From: Nitrospirota bacterium
Lineage (GTDB): Bacteria > Nitrospirota > Nitrospiria > Nitrospirales > UBA8639
Assembly: GCA_029865515.1 (NCBI GenBank)
Contig: JAOUGQ010000066.1
Span: forward strand, 1 to 12,813
Direction: 5' to 3'
Length of the DNA stretch: 12,813 bases
Both the position numbers and the translations under genes were made by a program. The notes beneath the pieces are model-generated. The model was not told the origin of the DNA, made no database searches, and saw only the letters and a list, made by a program, of their open reading frames with translations. Of the stretch, positions 1 through 6,098 are shown piece after piece. The number at the start of each line of letters is the position of its first letter. Within the stretch, counting starts at the first letter, position 1.

Positions 1-99
1 AATATCTCGCGAACTAGCTGGGCCAATCCCAAAAATATAGGTTAAACCTACATCAATCCGTTTTCCAACTGGCAATTCAACCCCTGCGATTCGAGCCAT
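1..99 (-). CDS. rpsM: 30S ribosomal protein S13, N-terminal fragment
   Basis: Only the first 33 residues are in the window; the gene runs off the left edge. The visible part begins MARIAGVELPVGKR and continues through an IFGIGPASSRDI stretch, which is the usual S13 opening (the family typically has MARIAGVDIP followed by IYGIGR). S13 sits in the head of the small subunit, forms bridges to the large subunit and touches the P-site tRNA. The ATG at 97-99 is the natural start, because the family begins at this methionine and a GAGGA-type Shine-Dalgarno lies about 8 bases upstream. It follows rpmJ after a 66-base gap, one of the largest in the window, and is expected to open the alpha segment (rpsM-rpsK-rpsD-rpoA-rplQ); those later genes are outside the window. 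Confidence 0.95.
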   Translation of the reverse strand, partial: MARIAGVELPVGKRIDVGLTYIFGIGPASSRDI

Positions 100-149
100 T
101 GCTTATTTTCCTCATTTCTTGGGAATAGCTAATTCCATTCATTCCAACC

Positions 150-178
150 TTTATAGATACGAAACCTAGCCTTGTCGC
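150..178 (-). promoter_or_regulatory. candidate sigma70-type promoter before rpsM
   Basis: On the minus strand a TATAAA hexamer (150-155; 5 of 6 matches to TATAAT) is preceded, after exactly 17 bases, by GCGACA (173-178; 4 of 6 matches to TTGACA). The -35 box overlaps the last codons of rpmJ. Transcription would start near 143 and give a leader of about 45 bases ahead of the rpsM start codon. An internal promoter at this point would match the known tendency for rpsM to head a separate alpha operon. This is a match by eye only; chance matches of this quality are not rare. Confidence 0.35.
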
Positions 179-279
179 TGCTTGTGTTTGGGGTTGGCAC
201 AAAGAACCCTCACCACCCCTTTGCGGCGAATAACCTTACATTTAGCACAAATTGGTTTTACTGAAGATTTAACTTTCAC
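166..279 (-). CDS. rpmJ: 50S ribosomal protein L36, zinc-binding form
   Basis: A 37-residue protein starting MKVKSSVKPICAKCKVIRRK and ending NPKHKQRQG, matching L36 along its whole length. The zinc ligands of the C+ form are present at Cys11, Cys14, Cys27 and His32. L36 is a tiny basic protein at the base of the large subunit that helps stabilise 23S rRNA. The start is GTG (277-279), supported by family length and by a purine-rich AAAGGG seven bases upstream; there is no usable ATG. It lies 11 bases after infA, the normal place in this cluster. The zinc-ligand-free paralogue made in zinc starvation is not seen here. Confidence 0.96.
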   Translation of the reverse strand: MKVKSSVKPICAKCKVIRRKGVVRVLCANPKHKQRQG

Positions 280-290
280 GATATCGCCCT

Positions 291-509
291 TTATTTAAAC
301 CGATAGGTAATTCGCCCACGCGTCAGATCATAAGGCGAAAGCTCCACTGTCACCTTATCTCCCGGCAAAATCCTGATAAAATGCATTCGCATTTTCCCAG
401 AAATATGAGCTAATATTTTATGGCCATTTTCTAACTGAACCCTAAACATGGCATTCGGCAATGTTTCAGTTACCGCCCCTTGAACCTCAATAATATCTTC
501 TTTCCCCAT
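291..509 (-). CDS. infA: translation initiation factor IF-1
   Basis: A 72-residue protein, exactly the usual IF-1 length, forming one S1-type OB fold. Family-defining stretches are LPNAMFRVQLENGHKILAHI (about 17-36), HISGKMRM (35-42) and the C-terminal LSPYDLTRGRITYR. IF-1 binds the 30S A site with IF-2 and IF-3 during initiation and keeps elongator tRNA out. I place the start at the ATG of MGKEDIIEV (507-509) because the family begins there. A longer open frame reaches a TTG at 540-542 inside map, but its extra 11 residues have no IF-1 counterpart. The gene follows map with a 23-base gap. A strong GGAGGT (525-530) sits 15 bases from the ATG, longer than usual. Confidence 0.96.
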   Translation of the reverse strand: MGKEDIIEVQGAVTETLPNAMFRVQLENGHKILAHISGKMRMHFIRILPGDKVTVELSPYDLTRGRITYRFK

Positions 510-524
510 TAGGAAATTACCAAG

Positions 525-530
525 ACCTCC
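525..530 (-). promoter_or_regulatory. Shine-Dalgarno of infA with long spacing
   Basis: GGAGGT on the minus strand lies just after the map stop codon. It is one of the best anti-Shine-Dalgarno matches in the window. It is separated from the infA ATG by 15 bases (510-524), against a usual 5-10. No in-frame alternative start codon lies at a better distance: the codons between are GGT, AAT, TTC and CTA-type sense codons. Confidence 0.5.
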
Positions 531-532
531 AG

Positions 533-1285
533 CTAGGCACAACCAGTTAAAATGCGAGGCGGCCCACTATTTTCAATCACAATCGTATGTTCAAAGTGAG
601 CAGAGAGTGAATTATCACAAGTGACCGCAGTCCACCCATCTTGTAGGATTTTAACTCCTGATCCTCCCATGTTCACCATCGGTTCAATAGCGAGAGCCAT
701 TCCAGATTTCAAACGAGGACCCTGACCAGGTCTACCATAATTTGGCACCTGGGGTTCCTCGTGTAATTGACGCCCAATTCCATGTCCCACGAAATCACGT
801 ACAACCGAATAACCATGTTTTTCCACATGCGTTTGAATCGCAAAAGAAATATCAGAAAGGCGATTGCCTACCACAGCTTGCTCAAGCCCTTTTTGCAAAG
901 CCTCCCGAGTAACTCGAATCAAGGATTGAATACTTTCAGGCACATTTCCAACCGAAACGGTCACTGCCCCATCCCCGTAAAATCCCTCTACAATGGCCCC
1001 GATATCCAATCCAATAATGTCTCCATCTTTAAGCACCCGTTTTGAGGGTATCCCGTGAACCACTTCTTCGTTGATGGATGCACAAAGACTATTGGGATAA
1101 TTCCGATAGCCCTTAAATGCCGGAACTCCGCCTAAATCAAGAATACATTGCTCCGTAAGTTTATCTAGCTCCAATGTTGTCACGCCTGCCTTCACTTCAT
1201 GAAACAGAAAACTTTGACATTGAGCAACAATTTCACCTGCACGAGCAATACGTTCAATTTCTTCAGGCGTTTTTATAATGATCAT
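533..1285 (-). CDS. map: type I methionine aminopeptidase
   Basis: This 250-residue cytosolic metalloenzyme removes the initiator methionine from new proteins when residue 2 is small. It is the short type Ia form: one pita-bread domain with no N-terminal zinc-finger extension. The five metal ligands are all visible: Asp94 (GLDIG), Asp105 (YGDGAVT), His168 (GHGIG), Glu201 (AIEPM) and Glu232 (FEHT). The substrate-site histidines His77 (VVHGIP) and His175 (QLHEEP) are also present. The ATG at 1283-1285 starts one base after the adk stop codon, so translation is probably coupled. The N-terminus MIIIKTPEEIERIARAGEIV is typical of the family. Placement between adk and infA is the common arrangement outside Gammaproteobacteria. 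Confidence 0.97.
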   Translation of the reverse strand: MIIIKTPEEIERIARAGEIVAQCQSFLFHEVKAGVTTLELDKLTEQCILDLGGVPAFKGYRNYPNSLCASINEEVVHGIPSKRVLKDGDIIGLDIGAIVEGFYGDGAVTVSVGNVPESIQSLIRVTREALQKGLEQAVVGNRLSDISFAIQTHVEKHGYSVVRDFVGHGIGRQLHEEPQVPNYGRPGQGPRLKSGMALAIEPMVNMGGSGVKILQDGWTAVTCDNSLSAHFEHTIVIENSGPPRILTGCA

Positions 1286-1286
1286 T

Positions 1287-1937
1287 CTACCTTGGCTGCG
1301 ACAGAAGAACTAGCAACCGTTCCTGGACAGCAGCAACTAAGCCTGACCCATCCAACTCAGAGAGAATGCCCCTATGTTTATAATATTTAATTAACGGCTC
1401 GGTTTGCTCCTGATACACAGCCAAGCGAGATTCAATGGTTTCCGGCTTGTCATCATTACGCTGAATAAGGGCCATACCACACACATCACAGACCCCGTCC
1501 CTTTTTGGGGGTATGGACTCAAGATGATACACGGCCTTACATTCAGGACAACTCCGCCTCCCGCTTATCCGTTTGACAATATCTGTTCTGGGAAGGGAGA
1601 AATACACCACGTGATCAAGACTCTCTCCCATTTTTTCCAAAAATCCAGATAATTTATCCGCTTGAGTCACCGTCCTGGGAAATCCGTCTAATAAAAACCC
1701 ATTTTGGCATTCCGGAGAAGCGAGTTTTTCCTCAACTAATCCAATCACGACATCATCCGGAACCAATTCTCCACGTTCCATAAAACCTTTAGCTTTTTTC
1801 CCCAGGGCAGTCTTCCTGTCTACACTTTCCCTAAGCAGATCTCCCGTCGATAATTTTGGGATATGGTACTTTTTTGCAATAAACTCTGCTTGCGTCCCTT
1901 TTCCAACTCCAGGAGGACCTAAAAATATCACCCTCAT
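1287..1937 (-). CDS. adk: adenylate kinase, long form with zinc-type LID
   Basis: Catalyses ATP + AMP = 2 ADP in the cytosol, balancing adenine nucleotides. The 216-residue length fits the long (LID-containing) class. Visible motifs are the P-loop GPPGVGKGT (7-15), the AMP-binding STGDLLR (30-36), DGFPR (84-88) and the RNDDKPE segment (160-166). The LID carries four cysteines, C130, C133, C150 and C153, in a CxxC...CxxC pattern. That is the structural zinc site of Gram-positive and many other bacterial enzymes, which E. coli replaces with non-cysteine residues. The ATG lies four bases after the secY stop, with the purine-rich end of secY serving as ribosome binding site. The next gene, map, begins one base after its TAG stop. 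Confidence 0.97.
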   Translation of the reverse strand: MRVIFLGPPGVGKGTQAEFIAKKYHIPKLSTGDLLRESVDRKTALGKKAKGFMERGELVPDDVVIGLVEEKLASPECQNGFLLDGFPRTVTQADKLSGFLEKMGESLDHVVYFSLPRTDIVKRISGRRSCPECKAVYHLESIPPKRDGVCDVCGMALIQRNDDKPETIESRLAVYQEQTEPLIKYYKHRGILSELDGSGLVAAVQERLLVLLSQPR

Positions 1938-1941
1938 GCCT

Positions 1942-3255
1942 TTATCCGCTTCTCCCCTTCAAAGAACCTTTTCCCAAAAATCCTTCATAATTGCGCATTA
2001 ACATGTGATTTTCTATTTGTTGAGCCGTATCTAATCCCACACCAATGACGATCAACAGTGAGGTACCACCAAAATAAAATGGCATATTCAGCCGATATAT
2101 CAACAATTCAGGGATGACGCATACAATTGCCAAGTAGATGGCCCCCGCAAACGTAACCCTTGTGAGCACCTTATAAATAAAATCGGCTGTTTTTTGTCCG
2201 GGTCGAATTCCTGGGATAAATCCACCATATTTTTTCATGTTATCAGCCATATCAACAGGATTCAGGACAACGGCTGTATAAAAGAAACAAAAGAAAATAA
2301 TCAGCCCCACGTACAACAACGTATATAGCAAAGACCCGGGAGCCAGCTGTGACCCAATAGTTTGGACCCATGGAACTTGTATAAAACTCGCAATTGTTGC
2401 CGGGAAAGCGATAATGGAAGAAGCAAAAATTGGTGGAATCACACCTGCCGTATTGATTTTCAAAGGAATATGAGTGTTCTGCCCACCATACACCCGACGG
2501 CCAACTATTCGCTTGGCATATTGAACCGCAATCTTTCTTCGCCCGCTTTCCAAAAAAACTATGGCCCCCATTACTCCCAACATAACAACACTCAGGATCG
2601 CCAAGAGGAGAATGCTGATTTGGCCTACTTGATATAAATCAAATGTTTTAACAACCGCACTCGGAAGGCTGGCTACAATCCCGGAAAAAATAATGAGGGA
2701 AATTCCATTTCCCACACCACGCTCAGTTATTTGTTCACCCAACCACATGAGGAATGCCGTACCGGCCACTAGCGTGATCACCGTCATCAACCGAAATGGC
2801 CAACCGGGGTCAAGAACAAAAGCTCCACCATTCATTCCCTCAAGGCCGAGAGCAATACCAAACCCTTGTATTAATGCGATAACGATTGTCCCGTATCGTG
2901 TATACTGAATGATCGTTTTTCTTCCACGTTCACCTTCTTTTGCTAATTTCGAAAGATGTGGAACAACAACGGTTAGAAGCTGTAAAATAATTGATGCACT
3001 AATATAAGGCATGATGCCTAGTGCAAATATCGTCAACCTCGATAAAGCTCCCCCAGAAAAAATATCAAGGAACCCCATAAGGGCTCCGCCTCGTTCGGTA
3101 AGAAACTTAAAAAGTTCTTCATTGTTTATTCCCGGAGTAGGAACATGAGCCCCAATCCGATAAACAGCTAGCATAGCCAAGGTAAAAACCACCCGGCTAC
3201 GCAACTCCGGAATTTTAAGGATATTTTGAAGGCTCGTGACAAGCCGTTCAAGCAC
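1942..3255 (-). CDS. secY: SecY, channel subunit of the Sec translocase
   Basis: Integral inner-membrane protein with ten transmembrane helices that forms the SecYEG pore for secreted and membrane proteins. Recognisable parts (437-residue numbering) are the N-terminal ERLVTSLQNILKIPELRSR, the plug-region FLDIFSGGALSRLTIFALG (about 62-80), the cytoplasmic loop KLAKEGERGRK (about 103-113), the ERGVGNGISLIIF segment (about 178-190), and the ribosome/SecA-facing loops GRRVYGGQNTHIPLK and KKYGGFIPGIRPG (about 341-353). I choose the GTG at 3253-3255, not the in-frame TTG at 3259-3261: AAGGTG sits 7 bases from the GTG but only 1 base from the TTG, and the family usually opens M-[LF]-ERL. The start overlaps the end of rplO by 8 bases. 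Confidence 0.97.
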   Translation of the reverse strand: MLERLVTSLQNILKIPELRSRVVFTLAMLAVYRIGAHVPTPGINNEELFKFLTERGGALMGFLDIFSGGALSRLTIFALGIMPYISASIILQLLTVVVPHLSKLAKEGERGRKTIIQYTRYGTIVIALIQGFGIALGLEGMNGGAFVLDPGWPFRLMTVITLVAGTAFLMWLGEQITERGVGNGISLIIFSGIVASLPSAVVKTFDLYQVGQISILLLAILSVVMLGVMGAIVFLESGRRKIAVQYAKRIVGRRVYGGQNTHIPLKINTAGVIPPIFASSIIAFPATIASFIQVPWVQTIGSQLAPGSLLYTLLYVGLIIFFCFFYTAVVLNPVDMADNMKKYGGFIPGIRPGQKTADFIYKVLTRVTFAGAIYLAIVCVIPELLIYRLNMPFYFGGTSLLIVIGVGLDTAQQIENHMLMRNYEGFLGKGSLKGRSG

Positions 3256-3697
3256 AGCCAATCACCTTGGCTTGACCGCCAGCATTCTCAATTTTTTGTC
3301 TAGCAGACTCACTAAATTTATGCGCTTCAACCACAAGCGCACGGTCAATATCCCCAGTGCCAAGTATTTTTACCAGGGAATTTCGTCCCTTAATCAACCC
3401 AATTTCCCTAAATATTTCAGGATTGAAATGCAACGTTTTTTCCTGGGCGGCTAGAGTCTTAAGATTTACCACCGAATATTCGACTCGAAATGTGTTCGTA
3501 AACCCACGCTTTGGTAAACGGCGGGCAAGTGGCATCTGCCCACCCTCAAATCCAGCCTGGTTGGCCCTACCTGAACGGGCCAACAATCCTTTATGTCCCT
3601 TCCCAGCCGTTTTTCCTAAACCAGAACCAGGACCACGACCAAGACGTTTTCTTTTTGTCCTCGAACCGGGAGATGGATGTAAATCATGTAACTTCAT
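3248..3697 (-). CDS. rplO: 50S ribosomal protein L15
   Basis: A 149-residue L15, close to the usual 145-150. The glycine/arginine-rich N-terminal tail RLGRGPGSGLGKTAGKGHKG (18-37) threads into 23S rRNA, and GFEGGQMPLARRLPKRGF (49-66) is the family signature. The C-terminal globular part ends with IENAGGQAKVIGCA. L15 binds late in large-subunit assembly and links several rRNA domains. The ATG at 3695-3697 shares the four bases ATGA with the rpmD stop, so the two genes are translationally coupled, and its own stop overlaps the secY start. The order rpmD-rplO-secY is standard for the spc segment. Confidence 0.97.
   Translation of the reverse strand: MKLHDLHPSPGSRTKRKRLGRGPGSGLGKTAGKGHKGLLARSGRANQAGFEGGQMPLARRLPKRGFTNTFRVEYSVVNLKTLAAQEKTLHFNPEIFREIGLIKGRNSLVKILGTGDIDRALVVEAHKFSESARQKIENAGGQAKVIGCA
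3263..3268 (-). promoter_or_regulatory. Shine-Dalgarno that fixes the secY start
   Basis: AAGGTG on the minus strand, inside the last codons of rplO. Its 7-base distance to the GTG at 3253-3255 makes that codon the better start than the TTG at 3259-3261, which is one base away. Because it lies within translated rplO, secY translation is likely coupled to rplO translation. Confidence 0.6.
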
Positions 3698-3882
3698 GAA
3701 CCTGAAACCTCAACAAGATGTCTAACCTTATAAATTAATCCTCGAACTTGATCCGTATCCGGACGACAGACGGTCTGCCCAATTTTCCTGAGCCCCAACC
3801 CCAATAAGACCACGCGCATCTTATCTGGGTGGCCAATCGTGCTGCGCTTTAATGTAATAGAAAGATTCGATCGTGCCGCCAT
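3694..3882 (-). CDS. rpmD: 50S ribosomal protein L30
   Basis: A small 62-residue protein with the L30 pattern: LSITLKRSTIGHPDKMRVVL followed by GLGLRKIGQTVCRPDTDQVRGLIYKVRHLVEV. The conserved S-x-IG, LGL-K, and P-x-VRGM/LI-KV positions are present. L30 packs against 23S rRNA near the 5S region and is absent from some phyla, so its presence here helps narrow the lineage only slightly. The ATG at 3880-3882 has a GGAAAG-type ribosome binding site just upstream. The stop overlaps the rplO start in an ATGA. Confidence 0.95.
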   Translation of the reverse strand: MAARSNLSITLKRSTIGHPDKMRVVLLGLGLRKIGQTVCRPDTDQVRGLIYKVRHLVEVSGS

Positions 3883-3917
3883 TACTTTCCGTTACCTCAC
3901 TGGTATTTCGAACATCA

Positions 3918-4412
3918 TTAATCTTCCATGCCTATGGCCGTTCGACGCATCTCTCGAACTTCATAAGGATCTCGAAGCTGGCTCAAGCCTTGAATGGTTG
4001 CTCTAACCGCATTAAATGGATTCCCACGACCAAGCGTTTTAGCCACAATATTCTGGGCTCCTGCCACCTCCAATAGGGAACGAACAGCCCCTCCGGCAAT
4101 GATTCCAGTCCCCTGCTTGGCCGGCTTTAATACAATATGCTCTCCCCCAAAATACCCATGAACCTCATGGGGAATGGAATTTGCCTTTAACGGGATCCGA
4201 ATCAGATTCTTTTTTGCATGGGCCACAGCTTTTGCTATGGCAGAGGGAACCTCGGTGGCCTTACCTTTTCCCACTCCCACCCAACCATCCCCATCACCCA
4301 CAACAACCAACGCCGAAAAGGAAAATCGCTTTCCCCCTTTTACCACCTTGGCCACACGGTTAATAACAACCGGTTTATCCTTTAAATTAAGCTCTTCAAC
4401 ATTAACCCTCAC
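3918..4412 (-). CDS. rpsE: 30S ribosomal protein S5
   Basis: A 164-residue S5 at the back of the small subunit, involved in decoding accuracy and in mRNA entry. The N-terminal double-stranded-RNA-binding-like domain contains INRVAKVVKGGKRFSFSALV (17-36) and VGDGDGWVGVG (38-48). The KGGKRFSFSA loop is where spectinomycin resistance changes map in other bacteria. The C-terminal domain carries GTGIIAGGAVRSLLEVAG (101-118) and ends EVREMRRTAIGMED. Translation starts at GTG (4410-4412), with AAGGA nine bases upstream; the next residues match the family start (VNVEELNLKDK), and no better ATG exists. The gap to rplR is 47 bases. Confidence 0.97.
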   Translation of the reverse strand: MRVNVEELNLKDKPVVINRVAKVVKGGKRFSFSALVVVGDGDGWVGVGKGKATEVPSAIAKAVAHAKKNLIRIPLKANSIPHEVHGYFGGEHIVLKPAKQGTGIIAGGAVRSLLEVAGAQNIVAKTLGRGNPFNAVRATIQGLSQLRDPYEVREMRRTAIGMED

Positions 4413-4459
4413 AGAGGTGAATCCTTCCCTTGATCAAAATTATTTTGGGCTGGGCCACA

Positions 4460-4825
4460 TTAGAATTTCAAGCCCCCCGAGCGAGCAGCATCAGCTAACG
4501 CCTTTACTCTTCCATGATATAATCTTCCCCCTCGATCAAATACCACGAGTTCAATGGGTATAGCCTTCGCTCGTTCTGCAATAACTTGCCCCACAATCTT
4601 AGCCGCCTCAATATTACCACCAGATTTAATTCTGTCCTTCAAGCCAGGATCACAGGAGGATGCTGAAACAATCGTCCGGCCCTCTGCATCATCGATAATT
4701 TGAGCATAGATATGAGAATTACTTCTAAAAACACTTAATCGCGGGCGTGAAGATAAGCCAACAATCCTCAGCCTGACCCGCCGACTCCTTTTATGCAATC
4801 TTTTTTGCTTTTCTAGAATATTCAC
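4460..4825 (-). CDS. rplR: 50S ribosomal protein L18
   Basis: A 121-residue 5S rRNA-binding protein of the central protuberance. The arginine/lysine-rich N-terminus (EKQKRLHKRSRRVRLRI) is followed by SSRPRLSVFRSNSHIYAQII (25-44) and by the C-terminal VVFDRGGRLYHGRVKALADA (94-113), all typical of L18. With L5 it forms the 5S rRNP that docks on the large subunit. The start is GTG (4823-4825), nine bases after the rplF stop, with AGGT seven bases ahead. The family start M-x-x-x-x-K-x-x-x-R-x-x-R agrees with that choice. Confidence 0.96.
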   Translation of the reverse strand: MNILEKQKRLHKRSRRVRLRIVGLSSRPRLSVFRSNSHIYAQIIDDAEGRTIVSASSCDPGLKDRIKSGGNIEAAKIVGQVIAERAKAIPIELVVFDRGGRLYHGRVKALADAARSGGLKF

Positions 4826-4834
4826 GAGTTCAAC

Positions 4835-5374
4835 CTACTTTTTACCGGCTTTCCCGGCTTTTTTACGAAGGACTTCACCAACATACTTTATACCTTTATG
4901 TTTATACACGTCTGGAACCTTCAGACTCTTTATCTGTGCTGCCACCAAGCTCACCATTCGCTTATCAATCCCCTTGAGGGAAATCGAAGTTTGCTTGTCA
5001 ACGGAGGCTTCCACTCCCTTTGGTAACTTAAGGGAGACGGGATGAGCATACCCGACGGTAAAACTCAATTCGCTTCCCTGGATCTGGGCACGATACCCTA
5101 CCCCCATCACCTCCAAATCCTCTCGAAAGCCTTCCTTCACCCCATTCATCTGGTTTGCAATTTCGGCCCTCGTAAGTCCATGCATAGCCTTTAACTTAGC
5201 TGAATCTCCATTTCTGATTACGGAAACTTCTCCATTTTCAACCATGGCCTTGATGCCAGGATTCAAGCCCCATTGCAATTGCCCCAATGGCCCCTTCACC
5301 ACAACGCTCCCATCGTGAACCTTAACTTCCACACCTTTTGGAATAGGTATCGGCTTTCGTCCAATCCTCGACAT
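4835..5374 (-). CDS. rplF: 50S ribosomal protein L6
   Basis: A 179-residue L6 with the usual two-domain repeat. It starts MSRIGRKPIPIPKGVEV. It carries VKGPLG (26-31) and HGLTRAEIANQ (65-75) in the first half, and VMGVGYRAQ (89-97), VGYAHPV and the C-terminal VPDVYKHKGIKYVGEVLRKK (153-172). The KGIKY signature is intact. L6 lies near the sarcin-ricin loop and the factor-binding site for EF-Tu and EF-G. The 45-base gap from rpsH contains no promoter that I can defend. The rplR GTG follows nine bases after the stop. Confidence 0.97.
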   Translation of the reverse strand: MSRIGRKPIPIPKGVEVKVHDGSVVVKGPLGQLQWGLNPGIKAMVENGEVSVIRNGDSAKLKAMHGLTRAEIANQMNGVKEGFREDLEVMGVGYRAQIQGSELSFTVGYAHPVSLKLPKGVEASVDKQTSISLKGIDKRMVSLVAAQIKSLKVPDVYKHKGIKYVGEVLRKKAGKAGKK

Positions 5375-5419
5375 ATTTAACCTATCAATTGGATATCACA
5401 GTAAATAAATGAGAAATTT

Positions 5420-5827
5420 TCACCATACATGGCACAACACTTCACCGCCAACCTGCAAACTCCGACATTGTTCATCAGTCAATAAACCACGGTCGGTAGT
5501 CAGTATAGCCAAACCTAAACCACGCATTACACGTGGGAGATCATCTTTTCCAGCATATACCCGGCAGCCAGGCTTACTGACTCGTTTTATTCCAGTAATA
5601 AAAGATTTTTTCTGTCGACCAGGAGCATATCGAAGCGAAACCTCAAGAATCGGATGCCCATTAGGTCCAGCAGCAGCCTTATAGTCACGAATGAACCCTT
5701 CTTCTTTAAAAATTCGAAGGACTTCTTTTTTAACACCTGAAGAAGGAATTTGAACCAAATCGTGTCCACGGCGTCCCGCATTTTGAATTCGAACAAATAA
5801 ATCCGCGAGAGGATCAGTCATCGACAT
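5420..5827 (-). CDS. rpsH: 30S ribosomal protein S8
   Basis: A 135-residue primary 16S rRNA-binding protein of the small-subunit platform. The family opening MSMTDPLADLFVRIQNA is clear, followed by KKEVLRIFKEEGFIRDY (33-49), RVSKPGCRVYAG (82-93), LPRVMRGLGLAILTT (97-111) and the C-terminal VGGEVLCHVW. In many bacteria a conserved STSKG loop precedes TD in the C-terminal domain; here it reads TTDRGLLTDE, a mild departure. In E. coli S8 represses the spc operon by binding mRNA near rplE, but I see no clear copy of that target here. The ATG at 5825-5827 has GAGG upstream. A second ATG two codons on is less likely. Confidence 0.97.
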   Translation of the reverse strand: MSMTDPLADLFVRIQNAGRRGHDLVQIPSSGVKKEVLRIFKEEGFIRDYKAAAGPNGHPILEVSLRYAPGRQKKSFITGIKRVSKPGCRVYAGKDDLPRVMRGLGLAILTTDRGLLTDEQCRSLQVGGEVLCHVW

Positions 5828-5894
5828 GCTTCAAGACCTCGTAATTAAATTATTGCTAACTATTTAAAAATAAACTGCCTGCCAAGACTTTCAA

Positions 5895-6080
5895 CTACCA
5901 ACTTGACTTAGTCACACCAGGAATATCGCCGCGCAAACTAAGGAAACGGAAACATATCCGACACATCAGGAACCTACGCAAAAACCCCCTCACACGGCCA
6001 CAAAGCGGACAACGATTATAATGACGACATGGAAATTTTGGCTCCCGTTTTGCCTTATTTTTAAGTGCTAACCTTGACAC
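5895..6080 (-). CDS. rpsN: 30S ribosomal protein S14, zinc-binding (type Z)
   Basis: A 61-residue S14 of the short, zinc-containing type, not the roughly 100-residue zinc-free form of Enterobacteria. Four cysteines form the ribbon: C24 and C27 (RCPLCGR), C40 and C43 (MCRICFR). The C-terminal GDIPGVTKSSW is diagnostic. S14 assembles late into the head of the 30S subunit. The start is GTG (6078-6080), with a strong AAGGAG five bases upstream. After the second CxxC the sequence reads CFRFLSL, where Bacillus and Thermus have FREL or LREL; an extra cysteine at residue 18 is also seen. It lies between rplE and rpsH, the standard place, followed by a 67-base AT-rich gap. Confidence 0.97.
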   Translation of the reverse strand: MSRLALKNKAKREPKFPCRHYNRCPLCGRVRGFLRRFLMCRICFRFLSLRGDIPGVTKSSW

Positions 6081-6098
6081 AAGCGCTCCTTTCCCTAT

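Noticed and set aside
122..136. Hairpin between rpmJ and rpsM as a terminator
   Set aside because: The stem is only five base pairs and AT-leaning, and no U-run follows it. Transcription into rpsM is expected.
510..542. Longer infA starting at TTG (540-542)
   Set aside because: The 11 extra residues have no counterpart in IF-1, the TTG lies inside the map coding region, and the shorter ATG form has the exact family length of 72.
767..1045. Plus-strand open frames overlapping map, rplO, rpsE, rplD and others
   Set aside because: They are antisense shadows of well-identified genes, without recognisable domains, and the minus-strand genes fully explain the sequence.
4174..4563. 129-residue plus-strand frame across rpsE-rplR
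   Set aside because: Low-complexity, proline/threonine-rich translation antisense to rpsE and rplR, with no family resemblance.
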